DNA from: Chelydra serpentina
Taxonomy: Eukaryota; Chordata; Testudines; Chelydridae
Assembly (NCBI GenBank): GCA_037349315.1
Contig: JBAIAC010000007.1
Coordinates: 43,825,001-43,889,000 of the forward strand
Direction of reading: 5' to 3'
Length of the DNA stretch: 64,000 bases
Below are positions 1-12,350 of this stretch, piece by piece (within the stretch, counting starts at the first letter, position 1; every line of letters starts with the position of its first letter). The notes under the pieces are model-generated. The model saw nothing but the letters and a program-made list of their open reading frames with translations. It made no database searches and was not told the origin of the DNA. Position numbers and translations under genes: made by a program.

Positions 1-839
1 AGTGTGAGACCAACAGAGTCTTCCACCAGCACAGAAGGCCAAGTTGGGGGGTAAGAGGTATCACCAACCTGTGCAATCCATGCTGTATTGGCCTGTTGGT
101 GCTGTTGGCAACTATCACAACTTAGAATTCCTTTCTGGCTGCTCTAGGTTGTGCCAGGGGACCTACCTAGCATAGACTGAGGATCCACAAATGCAAGATG
201 AGTTAAATGTTCTTCAGATGCAACTCGGTATCTGGACCTGCATTGATTCTTCAATTATTGCTATGGACATGTAAGGATTCCATAATTGTACAGACTTCGT
301 GATCATCTGCAAAGAAACCTCTAGGACTTTCTTATCTAAAATTAAATGCCACCTATCACTTGAACTACAGGAGATTCTTCATGAGGAGAAACAAATACTA
401 GAGCTTATTTTTTTTGTAAGGGTTCTACTAGAGAGGAATATAATCAGTAACCCCTGAGCAGCTGTGACATTCATCCAGCCACATACATACACACTTCATT
501 AAATCACAATATTCTATAAATGATTATTCTCTGGGATCTAAAGGCATTAGTGTGTACTGTTCCCGTCCCAAATGTGTACAGGATGGTAAAGGGGTTTTTA
601 CCTTCTTACATCATCATTCAATATATTAGACTGGTTTGAACAGAATTTTGCAACTTCCACTCATATTTTATAAAAATTGGTGCTTTTGTTCCACTTTTCT
701 ATCCACCTTTACCACTGGACAGGCACCCATTGTCAAAAGCAGCAATCGTTGTTTGGAGATATGTACATTAAGAATGGAAAACATTGCTTTGCTTGAATAC
801 CCAAATTGTTTTCTACCACATCACACTTCCATGAGTGTG
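1..839. other. Unassigned AT-rich sequence
   Basis: I see no gene, known repeat or fold-back here. A long open frame begins near 636 but only its downstream part, after about 890, has recognisable (L2-like) character. Confidence 0.5.
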
Positions 840-2262
840 GGAAAGGCCCAAATCACAGCTGAATTATCATGTTTCTGCTCTGCAGGGTGGGAGGCAATCC
901 TAATGACCTCCAATGAATTCTTCCTTGCCAAAGCTCAGAACCAGTACTCCATCCTTAGATTTCCTGACTTGTCAGCCACCTTCAGCATGGTAGACCATGC
1001 TCTTTTTGAAATATTGCTCTCCCTCAGCTTCCGTGATTCTGTTCTCTTCTGGTTTGCCTCCAACCTTTCTAATCACTCTTTGGCGAGTGTTTTCAGAGGA
1101 TCCTTTCCATTATCTCTTTCTCTGGAGATTCCACGGGGCTCTGCCCTTGGTCACCTTCTCTCCTCTTTTTACATCTTACTCTGGGTAATCTCATATGCAA
1201 ACATAAATTCAACTACCAGCTCTATGTGGACAACTCAGATCCACCTCGCTACTTCAGATCTCTCTAAACTAAAATCTTGGCCTGTCTGTCTGACATCTCC
1301 TCATGGATGTCTAGTCATCAGCTCAAGCTCGATATGGCTAAAACAGAACTAATGTTCCCCTCCCAACCACTCACCACTCTCTTTCTTGATCATAGTGGAT
1401 AATACCACCACCATGCCTGCCACTCAGGCCCATAATCAATTCAGACCTAGGTCTAGGTCCTGTCTTAATCTTGCAGATTCTGATTGCATATAATCTCTAA
1501 GACTATTTTTATCCAGCCACGCAGCTAAAACTCTTGTCCAGGATCTCATTTCTCACCTCGATTTGTGCAGCATCCTTTTCTCTGGCCTCAAGAAATGCAA
1601 CCTTGCCCCTCTCAAATCTATTCATAATGCTGATGTAATGCTCATTCTCCAAGTCCATCACTTCAGCCATGTCACTCCTCTCTTTGCATCCTTTCATTGG
1701 TTCCCCCTTCTCTATGAAATATCAGCTGCTTCACTTCACTTCACTTTTGAGGCCTTTCACAACCTATTCCCCACCATTCCCCTATCATCTTTCATTTGCT
1801 AATAGAATATTGACTCCTGCTAATATAATATCAACCTACTATGCCAGCCTTCATTGCCCAGTTGTTAAATATTCAAGCAAGAATCTTCATGCTTTCTCCT
1901 ATGCTGCCCCTCCCGGTTGGGAGGTGCTCCCTGTAAACATCTGCAAAGTTAGCTCATAATCCTTCTTCAAATCTGTCCATAAAACTTCTTTGCCATGATG
2001 CCTATCAAAAACTTGACAATAGTTAGGCTTCTGGTGTGCTGAGACTACAGCCTAGCTTGCTGACTAATATTGTCTCATTGTTTTCTTGTACTTGCCCATC
2101 TGCCTGTATCCATCTGTTTTCGCTAGCCTTATAGATTGTAAGCTCTATGCGGCAGGGATCATCTTTTTGTTTTGTTTGTACAGCACCTAGCACAATGGGA
2201 ACATGGTCCTTGACTCGGGCCTCTAGGTGCTATGGTAATACAAATACAGATAACAACAACAT
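840..2262 (+). mobile_element. Decayed L2-type LINE, RT and 3' end
   Basis: This is a degenerate copy of an L2-family non-LTR retrotransposon. From about 895 the sequence follows the L2 reverse-transcriptase region: a block reading roughly NEFFLAKAQNQYSI, then FSMVDHALFEILLSLSFRDS, corresponding to the usual D.VDH..LL..L...G.RD segment, then a degraded IPRGSALGHLL (normally [11 protein letters not shown]). Frames shift near 1350-1700. The 3' end at about 2125-2262 has the standard L2 tail: a TTGTAAGCTC motif, GGCAGGGATC, then CAGCACCTAGCACAATGGG and an AT-rich end. The YADD-equivalent is degraded (YVDNSDPP-like), so it cannot be active. The family call is from memory of L2 consensus sequences and the 5' limit is approximate. 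Confidence 0.75.
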
Positions 2263-2576
2263 ATAGTGAGATTGTGGAACCTCTTTCATGTTATATAGTT
2301 TGGCTCATGAGGTCTCAATTGGAAGAGGAGTCTGGAGTAGGGCTTGTTGGCAGATTGGTGGGGAATGGCAGGGACACGACCAATGATCTTGTGATCTATG
2401 CATTCTCATTGGTCACAAGTTATATGCAAAGGTGAGGATGTGGGGTTCAGTGGGCTATGGCCACTACTGCAGTCCATAGACTCTTTAGAGCTATAGCCTG
2501 GCTTCACAAGTACTCCACATCTGCCCAATAGAGTAAAAATAATCTTCTACTCCCCCATTCAAAGCCTTTTCACTGA
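2263..2576. other. Unassigned sequence
   Basis: Spacer between the L2 tail and the next MITE. No recognisable feature. Confidence 0.4.
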
Positions 2577-2853
2577 GGCCTGGTCTACACTAGAAAATTA
2601 GGTCAGTTTAACTACATTAGTCAGGGGTGTGGAAAAATCCAAATCCTTGAGTGGTGTTGTTAAGCTGACCTAAGTCCCTGTGTTGTAGACAGTGCTTGGT
2701 TGATAGAAGAATGCTTCCATATACCTACCTACTATCTTTCAGGAAGGTGGATTATCTGTGCTGGTATAGGTAGTGTCTACATTGAAGCACTACTGCGGCA
2801 TAGCTGAAGCAGCGCAGCTGTGCTGCTGTAGCATTTTAAGTGTAGACAAGCCC
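2577..2853. mobile_element. MITE-like element, GGCCTGGTCTACAC ends
   Basis: A short non-autonomous DNA-transposon-like repeat. It opens with GGCCTGGTCTACACT and closes with AGTGTAGACAAGCCC, which are imperfect inverted repeats. The body is homologous to the element at 61766-62053: both have an AGGT(C/T)(A/G) start, a GGTGTG(G/A)AAAAA block about 50 bases in, and GAAGAATGCTT midway. The target duplication is not resolved. No coding capacity. Confidence 0.7.
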
Positions 2854-2888
2854 TGACACACTGGATTGAGCACCAGCATCACACACTT

Positions 2889-3201
2889 AGGGCTTGTCAT
2901 CGCTAGGGAAAAAGGTATGTTTTTATGAGTCTAGCATAATAATTAATTAATTAATTAATTAGCTAATATGTGTTATTTTAATAAGAGTAAAAATACCAGT
3001 ATAGATGAGGCAAGATGTAGTTTTAACATGCTGTGCAGTCCAGGTAAACTCTGGTCTCCCCACTAGGGATTACCTTTACCAGTTTACACCTTGTAAAACT
3101 ATACTTGCCTTATCTACACTAGTATTTTAACCCATGTTAAAATAACATGTTAGTTAACACACGTTACAAATCACACTGTTTTCCCTAGATTAGACATGAC
3201 C
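2889..3201. mobile_element. Fold-back MITE with TA flanks
   Basis: The two halves are inverted copies. GGGCTTGTC...CTAGGGAAAA at the left corresponds to the reverse complement of TTTTCCCTAG...GACATGACC at the right. Inner arms also match, for example GTGTTATTTTAATA and CAGTATAGATGAGGCAAG against their complements near 3100-3160. TA dinucleotides flank both ends, as for Tc1/mariner-type elements, but two bases is weak evidence. An AATT run lies at 2939-2960. Confidence 0.6.
2939..2960. repeat. (AATT)n microsatellite
   Basis: Five successive TTAA/AATT units inside the left arm of the fold-back element. Confidence 0.85.
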
Positions 3202-4600
3202 TATATCAGGAAAATAAAAATTAATATGATGCCACAACATATAATGACAAAAAAGGGCCACCAATTTCTAAACATTGCTTGCAGATAGCATGATGTTGGG
3301 TTGCATGTCAAGACCTCTGCATCATTAAAGAAGGTACATCGTTAAAAAAAGCAAACCAAAGAAACCCCAGTAAAGAGTGCTGTACCAAATGAAAATATTT
3401 TTGATTGCTTGAACATATTTCTACATTGATTTTGTACTTGGAGCAGGGAATGCCTTCAATTCACTTCTCTCATGGTATGTCTCATTGCTATTTTACTTAA
3501 TTATATTCCATTGCTAACTGTTAATGCATTAATCACTAGCCACAGTTTATATTTTAATATCCAAGGCTTTTTTGCATGATATTTTAGGTAGACTATTATC
3601 AGAGCAAATGTACTTTTCTTTGTGTGAGGGTATGGCTTAGCAGAGCCATACTAGCAGAGAATACTAGCCCATTGCATTCTGAGAGGTGTTTTTAGTGAAT
3701 GAATTGGTTCAGAAAATATAAATGCTTGCTTGAACTTTTAACTATATTTGATCTCAACCCAGTTTTCTGTTGGGTTCATATAAAGATCTTTGCTTATCTT
3801 CATCTGCTTCTTCTCTCTTCCCAGTTCTTAACAAGGTCATCACTTAGTCTGTGACCATCCAATAGGTTGTTGGCCGTACCTTCCTGTTACATAAACTTCA
3901 AGAAGGCCTTCAACTTCACCTATCAGAATTCATTTCAGGTGACCCTCTGATAAATTCACAACTTCTCTTGGTTAGACTCCCCTTTGTATAACTTTCCAAT
4001 GGCCTTTCTTCTCAGTAAACCTTCAAGGGGCTCAAATTTTTGCCTTCTCCATGTGACCTTTCAAGAAGGCTGCAGCTTCCTTTCCTTCCACATGACCATC
4101 TATCAGTCTCAAACTCCCTTCACTTTATGTACCCTTTCAAAAGGAGCACAGTGCTCTCCTTCTCAGTGATATCTTTGGTTTTCTCCTTCACCACTATGAT
4201 TTACAGACCACATAATCTCAATCAGGCTCCTATTGTGGGACCTAAAAGTCCTGGAAGTCTCTCTACTAATTATCCCACCTAGTACTTGCTCATTTTTTTA
4301 AATGATGCACAAATGCAGAGTCCAAATTAGCAACCTAGGAACTGTATGAGAATCAAGTCCATAATCTGTATAACCTAGAAACAATACAAAGGCAGGGAAT
4401 GAAGTAGCAGCCTGTGGGCTAGAAATAGAAGAAAGGAGTTCTCTTAAGTACGTGCTAAAATAGAAAAGAAAAAGCTAGCAGCCGCATTGAAAATATTAGG
4501 CTTTCTTCATTAATGATCAGTGGAGGAAACTAATCTACAACTTTTCCCTAACATACCATTTCTGAAACTTCATATTCCTCTCCCCCATTAAGAATCCATC
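3202..4600. other. Unassigned sequence
   Basis: Pyrimidine-rich between about 3790 and 4300 with short repeated phrases such as CTTTCAAGAAGGC, which may be an old unrecognised repeat. No supported gene. Confidence 0.4.
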
Positions 4601-4666
4601 AGTCAGCAAGACTGGGAAGTGAGAATCCCAGCGAATCAGGACTGAACCAAAGTAGTGAGACATAAC
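4601..4666 (+). repeat. Local repeat, copy 1 (diverged, partial)
   Basis: Starts AGTCAGCAAGACTGG and ends AGTGAGACATAAC. It matches the last 65-75 bases of the copies at 4889-5019 and 5567-5693, with several substitutions. Confidence 0.6.
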
Positions 4667-4888
4667 AAATAAGGAGTTATAACATTCTCAGTAAATTCTG
4701 GTTCTTAGGGTAGAATTGGGATTATTTAAGAAAAATGTTAATATTTTATTTGCATTGCATTCTCTCTCTCCCTTCAACGATCCCACCATGTCTGCAAGAA
4801 AACCTGCCAACAAGAAGACAGCTGCTCCCCTTTCTAAAAGCTCATGTAAGTATAAAATTAAGGAAGAAAATTCTCATTTTAACAATTA
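4667..4888. other. Spacer between local repeats
   Basis: AT-rich sequence between copies 1 and 2 of the local repeat. It may be part of the same duplicated unit, but I could not align it. Confidence 0.35.
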
Positions 4889-5019
4889 TTTTAATCATAC
4901 ATTTTACTTATTATTCACCTGTTTCTCTCTACCATAGAAGGTGAACTGGTCAGCAAGCCTGGAGGCAAGACAGCCTGCCAGCAATCCGACCAAGACATAA
5001 CTAAACTAGTGAGCCATAA
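4889..5019 (+). repeat. Local repeat, copy 2
   Basis: About 130 bases, from TTTTAATCATACATTTT to AGTGAGCCATAA, closely similar to 5567-5693 in the same orientation (roughly 85-90% by eye). L2-like sequence follows immediately. Confidence 0.8.
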
Positions 5020-5946
5020 TGAGACTTGTCCCACAGAATGTTCTCTGGTTACTGCCACCTGTACTCCACTGAAACTGCTGTCACTGAGGTCCCAAATGAC
5101 TTTTTCCTGGCCAAATGCCAGGACCTCTACTCCATTTTCATCCTCAGACTCAGTCTTAAAATCTTGTCTGCCATTGGCTCTTGAGACTTCATCCTGCCAT
5201 GGGTCTTCTCCTACATCTCTGATTGTTCTTTCAGAGTGCTTCCCTGTAAAGGAGCACTCACCTCTTTAGTGCCTCCTTGTGGCTGGATGTGGTATTTCTG
5301 GCCTTTTCTGGTCCCTGACATGGACTGCAGGCTGACCGTGAGGAGTCTTCAGTAACCTGGCCCTCCAGCCAACTCACAAAGTCCAAATGAACCTCTTCCA
5401 GGGTATTAAAGAACCCAATAAATTAACAGTCTATTTTTCCTCACTAGGGTCTTCAGCACTGGCTCTAGGTGTTTTAAATTCAGCTCTTTTATGGACTTCC
5501 AAATAAACCCTGTCAGAATTCAAACTCCCAGCATGTTATCCTCCTAAATTCCTCCTCAAAACCTACTTTAATCATACATTTTGCTTATTATTCACCCTGT
5601 TTCTACCACAGAAGATCAACTAGTCAGCAAGACTGGAGGCAAAACACCCAGCCAGCAATCCAACCAAAACATAACTAAACTAGTGAGCCATAACAATCAA
5701 ACCATGTCCATATGGCATTGGATAGGCATGTGGTGAGCTGAGACCTCAATTTCAGTAAATTTTGTTACCAAGTCCTTCCACCTTTTGCCATCCTATGGTT
5801 TTTCTTGTCAACTTATTTTGTCCTGTCTGAAACCTAGACTGTAAGTTATCAGGGGAAGGGAATATCTTACAATTTGCCCTTACAGCACCTACTAGAATGG
5901 TACAATGATTGAAGTTTCAAGTACAACTATAATACAAATAATAAAA
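5020..5946 (+). mobile_element. L2-type LINE fragments
   Basis: From about 5022 to 5280 the sequence resembles the same L2 coding segment seen near 895: a translated stretch close to EVPNDFFLAKCQDLYSI, here frame-disturbed. At about 5800-5945 there is another L2 3' end: CTAGACTGTAAG, then CAGCACCTACTAGAATGG, ending in an AATACAAATAATAA tail. Copy 3 of the local repeat (5567-5693) lies between them. The copy is frameshifted and non-functional; the element may be rearranged or two insertions. Confidence 0.6.
5567..5693 (+). repeat. Local repeat, copy 3
   Basis: Direct repeat of 4889-5019 about 680 bases downstream. It begins TTTAATCATACATTTTGC and ends CTAGTGAGCCATAA, with small indels relative to copy 2. 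Confidence 0.8.
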
Positions 5947-7580
5947 GAAAGTCAGCTAGCTTCATTTTCTAGTTTTAGAATGCAGCTAACACCTTTTATT
6001 CCATTTTGCTAGAAAGGTACTGAAGCTACTACGGCAGATCCTCAGTCCTGCTAAGGTTCCTTGATTCTACCAAAGTAGCACATGAGAACCTAAAACCTGC
6101 CTTATGGGCAGCCAAGAATTCTCAGCTTTATGTCACACACTTCTTTTTCTCCCTCCCCTACAGTAGGGAGCATTTTGGGAGAAGGCATTGTAGGTATGTC
6201 AGTCAAAGGTGATCCTGGTCTGGCAAATTGGTCCCTGGAGTATAGTTCCAGCTGATGAAAGTTAAATCATCCCTGTGACTACTGTAACTTGTACCAAGGA
6301 ACAATTCAGCCACTGGCTGGCCCCCAGGACAGGGGAGGTGGAAAGGTAGCATAGAGGCACCTTTGCATCCGCCTGTGAAGAGGGCCAAAACAAACCCTAT
6401 ACATCAGTTAGATCCCACTTAAACCCTATTTTGAATAAGTAGGTGATGCAGACTTTGTGATGACTCTCTACAGAAGGGTATATTTAATCTTCTATATTCT
6501 TATGCAATATTTTATGGTTACCTACTCAAACCTCTCAAGGTGATGCCCAAGAAACTCAGGAGATGCTAGCATTTTTCCTGCTTTCTGTGTGACAGTAACA
6601 TTTCCTGTTAATTTTATCTGCTCTCTGAGCTCTCAGAGCCCAAAAATTCTGTGGGAGGCAGAATGATGTCATTTAGTCATAGCATAATTTTTCAGCTGCT
6701 AGAACAAGACATATTGTGGCATATTCTTCACTACTTTTTAAAAGTGGTGAAATATAAACTTAAGGTGATATCAGTTTTATTTTTACACATGAGGGGGTTA
6801 TACGCTGCCTTTTGCAGTGCTTGGAGATAAATAGCAGGTTTAAAGTGACATCATTCCTCCTCCAGCAAATATTTTTGCTCTGAGATCTAAGGATAGGAAA
6901 TTACCCCAACCCAGCAATGATACTCACTGTTTGCAATTATCATAACAGCTAAACTCAAAGGTGAAATTAAAATATGATTTTATGTTGCTGTTGATATTGG
7001 AAACTTTGTACAAGCTAAATATCATCTTGCAGAGACTGTCCCTAGGAAAAAAATGAGCTGTTTTAAGTACAGGGTATCAATGTTAGTGATTTAAAAATAA
7101 AATGTAAGCAGAATGACTAAAATCACTCCCCTTGAGAGTAAACAGATTTAGAACTAGTAATCATCACAGAGGTCACAATAAACAGAACAAACTGCTGCAT
7201 CGCTAGCTCTGCATGTTAGAGCTTGGGAGAGAACAAAACCTGTGTATCTTTCTAGTCAGGTCTCCCAAAGAAAACATATATATTACAAAATATGGAGCAG
7301 CAGTTGGCACTTTCTCTAAATAAAGTCTTTTGTTTTATTTTGTTGCATGTAGCCCAGACTCTAATGAACTTAGGTCTTGTTACTGTAGACAACATTAAAG
7401 AAAAGCCTAGGAAGTTAGTTGCAAATGTGTATACAATAAGGCAGGGATCATTATAGATTTTTCTTTTAAAACTCTGAGGAACTTATACTGTGGGGCAAAC
7501 TTTGGGGGAAAAAAAAGTCAATAAATATCTATCTATGCTGCTCATAGCTTTTCGCATGCTAATCCTGAAGATATTTATGT
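5947..7580. other. Unassigned AT-rich sequence
   Basis: No gene or repeat family recognised. Short open frames here lack codon bias, motifs or neighbours that would support coding. Confidence 0.4.
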
Positions 7581-8115
7581 TTGAGTGAATTTCTCTCTGT
7601 AATGGAAAATACTGGCCCTTTAAGTCTAGAGGAAGCCAGAAGACCCCATTCCAGGAACATTGGAATGAACAAAAGTGCAGGAAAAGGCCAAAGATGGAAG
7701 AGAGGAAGCAGTTCCAGAGAATTAATAGTTGGATGGGAAAAACACAGGACACTGTCCCTTTTAAGAGCCCAGGATCAGAAGCCGTAGGGAGGGGCAGGTC
7801 TGCCATCTCTTTCAGCCCATCGTGAGGAGCTCTCCAAAGGAAGGCAGTACATATACTGCCTTCTCCCTCAGAAAGGAGAAGGAAGCCAGAAGACCAAGCT
7901 CGAGATAGAAAGGGGTAGGAGTGATGGTTCCATGAGGAATAGATTGAGATAACAGCATTGCTCCATATCTGGTAGAAGAGCCAGAGCTGAGTATGAATCT
8001 TTGGACTTTATTTGTGGGACTTTAAAAAGAACTGTTTCAATTATTAAACTGGCTCAATGGGAGAGGAGGGAGCAGCCACAAGAGAGACTTGGGGAAGGGG
8101 TCCTTAAAGGGCCCT
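7581..8115. other. Possible old LTR-like or promoter-like repeat
   Basis: A purine-rich block of about 530 bases richer in GC than its surroundings, with repeated GGAAGCCAGAAGACC phrases at 7632 and 7881 and a TTTGGACTTTATTTGTGGG segment followed by CAATTATTAAACTGG. That style is seen in turtle LTRs, but I found no terminal TG...CA pair or target duplication, so this is only a suggestion. Confidence 0.25.
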
Positions 8116-8978
8116 GAAGAAGGAAAACAAAGGCAGGGCACAGTGGGACCATGTCTGGCTATGGGGAGGTGCTCAGGAGGTGACTTCCTTGAAAGCTATC
8201 CTCTCTCTGAACTCAGCTTCCTTTTTTGGCTTGAAACAGAAGTGATTTAAACCCTTTTGTTTACAATATTGCAGTACAGTTTCTATGGGAATGGTTGTGA
8301 TGTCTCAAATTTAACTCTGTTATTTCCTGCCCTAATCAGGAGGATTGACTTTGCTGAGGATGACAGAGACTAACCCAGGTGAATTGATCAGTCAGACCAC
8401 TTGGATAGATGAGATGGGTGATCACACAACTAGGTCACCTTGGGAATAGGTTAGATGTAATATGATGAACTATGCAGGCTGGCCACTCTTTTGTCTGTCT
8501 GTGTAAGGTTGACTTGTATTCTTGGATCACTGTAGGATCAAACCGGAGGAGAGAATGGGCAGGGAGGAAAAAAAGTCCTTTTCCCCTAGCCAACGCAGAT
8601 TTTGTTTTTCATCTGAATTCTTTTGGGTTAAAGTCAACTTGTGTTTCATAATGCTTCCAGGTGCACTGGCAATGGGACAAGGGAGTTATCACTTGTCGTC
8701 TTTGCTGCACTTTTAGAAAAGGTGTGTTGAAGCAAGTTCTCCATCTGGCAAAGCATTCCTGCTGCAAACTACTGGGCCACACCCCACCTCACATAGAGAT
8801 GCCATTTGTGGGGCATTGTATGCTGCTGGCAGTATTAGTAATTCTCTTGCAGACAGCCACACCTCTCTTGACTACTACAACAGAAGCAACCAAGTGGGGG
8901 GATGTTCCCTGTGCTTTCTCCCCACTTCAAGGCACCTGCACTGCAGCACCTACATTTTGGAACTTAATTTCTTGATGA
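8116..8978. other. Unassigned sequence
   Basis: No recognised gene. Frames of up to about 100 codons at 8522-8975 show no motif or family resemblance. Confidence 0.4.
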
Positions 8979-9022
8979 CATAGAATCATAGAAGTGTAGG
9001 ACTGGAAATCATGGCATTAGAC
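8979..9022 (-). mobile_element. CR1 3'-end fragment
   Basis: TAGAATCATAGAA followed by GGACTGGAA is the reverse complement of the CR1 3' terminus (TTCCAGTCC...TTCTATGATTCTA). Only the extreme tail is present. Confidence 0.7.
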
Positions 9023-9595
9023 CCTTATGAGAGCCCTGGTTTGTAAACAGAGCTCTGCTAATACGTTTTCAATAACTATACAAATTTCATTTTGTTCTGT
9101 TTGTATTAGTAGTATAATTCCAAAAGCAAACAGCCGTGCTCTTTGGCCGTTAGAGCTGAGGTATTTTCCACTCAGAAATTGCATCATAAAAATAACTCAC
9201 CTGCAACTGTCATTTAGTTATCAACAAATGAGTTAAAAATTTGGTGTAAATGACTGGCAAATGTCCCTATAACTATCAAGCATGGTAAAAAAGGAGGGAA
9301 GACCAACTGGCTTCACATTATCCTGACCTGTTAGCCCTTTTTTAACATTAAGGACTCAAACTCAACATCTGCATATAGAAGTATAATATATTTGTGATGG
9401 CATATTCCCTAGCCATTAGCTAAGTGATAGTGCTACTGGTATAGTCTCAAGGTTTCATATATTTGAACTAATGATGGTTCCAAACTAAACCCTAATCCTG
9501 AACTTGGGTGTTTTAGAAATCAGAATTTGGATGCAAATAGCTCCTATCCTTATGATGCACTGAATACTTCTGAACTCCGAGGTTTTCAAAATATG
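9023..9595. other. Unassigned AT-rich sequence
   Basis: No recognisable gene, repeat or fold-back. Confidence 0.4.
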
Positions 9596-9695
9596 GATCT
9601 AGGGGATAGATTCTCAAAAGTACAAATGACAGCTAGATTCCTAACTCCCATGCACCTAACTGCTATTTGTGCCTTTGAAAATCCACCCCTAGATC
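9596..9695. mobile_element. 100-bp fold-back MITE
   Basis: Inverted termini: GATCTAGGGGATAGATTCTC at the left against GAAAATCCACCCCTAGATC at the right, extending inward to CTCAAAAG / CCTTTGA. No coding. It resembles the other small fold-backs with TTTTCAAAG-type arms (16800-16981). Confidence 0.65.
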
Positions 9696-11099
9696 TCATT
9701 TTGTGGCATTAGCTTCTTTCTAGATAGAATCATGCTTCAAATACAAACATCCTTTTTTTAAATTTAAACACAACATTAACATTTTGATATTTCTTGAAGT
9801 TGTTGGTGTGCTTCAGAGTTCTTGAATTATTACCTGTGGATTACATTTTTCCCTTCAATAAATAGCAGCACACAGACTATATTCTATGTGGGCAAACTGT
9901 ACCCACTAACCTTTTAATACTTTACCCTTTTGTACAAAGACTGAACATTATTAGGTAATGAAAGAGTGTATGAGAAAGTAGTAGATTATTTATGATAGAA
10001 ACAAAATGAAACTAATGGGACAAGATTTGAAAGCTGTGATGCATGAAAGGTGCTATAGAGGCAGCTTTGGCACCATGACAAACAAAGATAAAGACTCAGT
10101 GGGAAGCAACAGTGTGAACATGACTATGAAGAAGAAAGAATAGATTTACTGAATGAATCCTTGCCATCTGGTGTTTATTTAATACACAATGAAGGTCAAA
10201 TGGCTACTGATCCTTTCTTCTATAGTCCAGTGACTACAAGAATGGGAGAATCAATGGATTTATCAATATGTCTGGAAATGTTTCATCATATGATCTGATT
10301 GAGTCGATATTATTGGAGCAACATGCTCATTACGATTTCAGATGTGGTTAGGGTATATGGGTTAGAACTATGAACATTCTTCCTAAGCTATGGGACTGTA
10401 ACTTTGTGAATCAAACAAAATGATCACTGATTCAATCAAAATTCACTTTAGCATCTAAAGGCACTTGTCATTAGAGAAATATATCTTATTGCTAACATTT
10501 AACTGCTTGCAAAAGGGTTGCATATTTTACACATTAGAAACCAACTTGGCTTGTGCTAAGCCGTGGATTTTTTTCTCTCCTTTCTGGTGTTCCCTTCTTT
10601 CCTCTACAGTAGATCGATTACACACCTATTTAATGTAATTATACCATTGGGACATATTAACTTTTGATTAAATATGTTTATTAGGTATTATATGTAAACA
10701 GCATAAGCTATGAATAAATCTTACATATATTTAACAGTATTATTTTACATAACATTCTGTCTCCTTGCAGGTTTTCTCAGTTGTATACTTTCATGTAAGC
10801 ACTAATTTCTAATACACCTGATGTTATAATATTTGCCCATGCACTATACTACAGTTGTACTTGCAGATTGGAGGCATTTGCTTAGCTTTTCTATTAATAC
10901 TTAAATAAAAGTCATAGCTTTCATCAGTTTTATTGTCTTTGTTCTTTTCAGCTTGCAAAGTATTGGGAGGAGAAAGGACATAAACAAGAGCCAGGGAAAG
11001 GGACACAGAAATACTCATATTAACCTCCAAATAGAAAACCCAACTAAGAATTAAGGCCATATATAATACATCATTTCATTCTCTCATGCATATGATATC
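9696..11099. other. Unassigned AT-rich sequence
   Basis: No gene or repeat family recognised. Confidence 0.4.
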
Positions 11100-11300
11100 T
11101 AGTGGTTGGTGCAGAAGTCTGGAATTCAAAACTCCTGGGTTCTTGTCTCAGCTCTGTCACTCATTGGCTGTGTGATCTTGGACAAATCATGTAACCTCTC
11201 CATTTACCCACCCTTAAAATGGGCATAATGCTAATTACCTACTTCAGGGAAGGAGGCAAGGTTTAATTAAAGTTTATATTGCAGTTTGAGATTCCTAGAT
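11100..11300 (+). mobile_element. CORE-SINE / MIR-like SINE
   Basis: A tRNA-derived head (TAGTGGTTGGTGCAGAAGTC as a degraded A-box region, then GGGTTCTTGTCTC near the B box) is followed by the core segment GCTGTGTGATCTTGGACAA, ATCATGTAACCTCTC and AAAATGGGCATAATGCTAA. That is the classic MIR/CORE arrangement. A degraded, inactive copy. Confidence 0.85.
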
Positions 11301-11542
11301 AAAATATGTTACTATATTACCCTACCAGTGGTCTCATTTCTAGTGACCTACAAGACCAAGGGTCATAAAAATCAAAGTTTGAATTAGAGGGAAAAATTAT
11401 TTTGGATTTACACAACAAAAGTGTAGATCCTATTTGAATTTTTTTTGTTTGCTTATGTGAACATGTCCTTTTGGAACCAATCGCTCTTCTTCAGAACTAA
11501 CTGGAGGCACATAATATGTGCTATTCTGCTCTTCAGACTTCA
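11301..11542. other. Unassigned sequence
   Basis: No recognisable feature. Confidence 0.35.
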
Positions 11543-11615
11543 GGGATCAAATTCTGCTCTCACTTTTACTTGTGCAGCTAAATGAATGGCCATAACTGAG
11601 GGCAGAATTTGGCCC
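11543..11615. mobile_element. 73-bp fold-back element
   Basis: GGGATCAAATTCTGCTCTCA at the left pairs with TGAGGGCAGAATTTGGCCC at the right. It belongs to the class of tiny palindromic elements with GGGnCAnATT-like ends in this window. Confidence 0.7.
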
Positions 11616-12350
11616 AAGAAATATAAGGCTGAAAACTAGTGCAGCAGAAGGATATTGTATGTATAATGATTATATAGAAAGGCTAGAAATTTCAAACATA
11701 GTCCTGCTTTTTCATAATGAAACTCCCATTGAAATCAATGGGATGAAATTACCTGGCTTTCTGGCAACAGAAAGCATGTTGGATTGGGACCATAGTCATG
11801 GGACTTCTTTATTAATATGACCATGTCTGGCATAACATAAATCTGTCTTGGTGGAATTTACATTTACAATATTCCATGGGCCCCAGAACAAGGCAAACAA
11901 GAGTGAGGCTGCAGTACAGATTTAAATGGGGGCCATCTGTCAGCCAATTGTGAAATATGTGCAAATTCATGCATTTTAGAAGATTTTAGGCAAACAAACC
12001 CTAACAACAAATAACAATTCCATCTTTCTCTTGTGCTTTTTCTCATTCCCTCCTAGCTATCAGCTCACCCCATCTATCCTTGGTTTCCAGTTGATTGTCT
12101 GCTGCCCCTAGTCGCATCAATCCATCCAGCTCTTGTCCCTCATTTCTCCTCTTCCCTTACTATGCACACAAGCCTTGCCAAGAAATTCTTTACCCTAATG
12201 AGTCCTTTGTTCCCTCAGAAAATGATTCCCCTCCCCTGTTTACTGCCCAGCCAATCCATTTTCTGCCCTCCTGTGTTGTGCTTGACTGCATCTGTCCATC
12301 TTTACCTACATTAGTCTATCTTCTGACTTCTCAGCACTATCAATGTGCTC
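11616..12350. other. Unassigned sequence, pyrimidine-rich at right
   Basis: No gene. From about 12050 the strand is strongly pyrimidine-rich and runs into the repeat at 12351. It could be an old LINE 5' portion, but I cannot name one. A CCCATTGAAATCAATGGG palindrome at 11726-11743 is the core of a common fold-back repeat. Confidence 0.35.

Noticed and set aside
636..1352. 238-codon open frame as a host gene
   Set aside because: Its second half reads as a degraded L2 reverse transcriptase and the first half has no gene-like features, so it is part of a LINE remnant.
7581..8115. Confident LTR call
   Set aside because: No terminal pair or target duplication found; left as low confidence.
11100..11300. 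tRNA gene from A/B-box-like sequence
   Set aside because: Followed by a MIR/CORE segment and lacking cloverleaf pairing, so a SINE.
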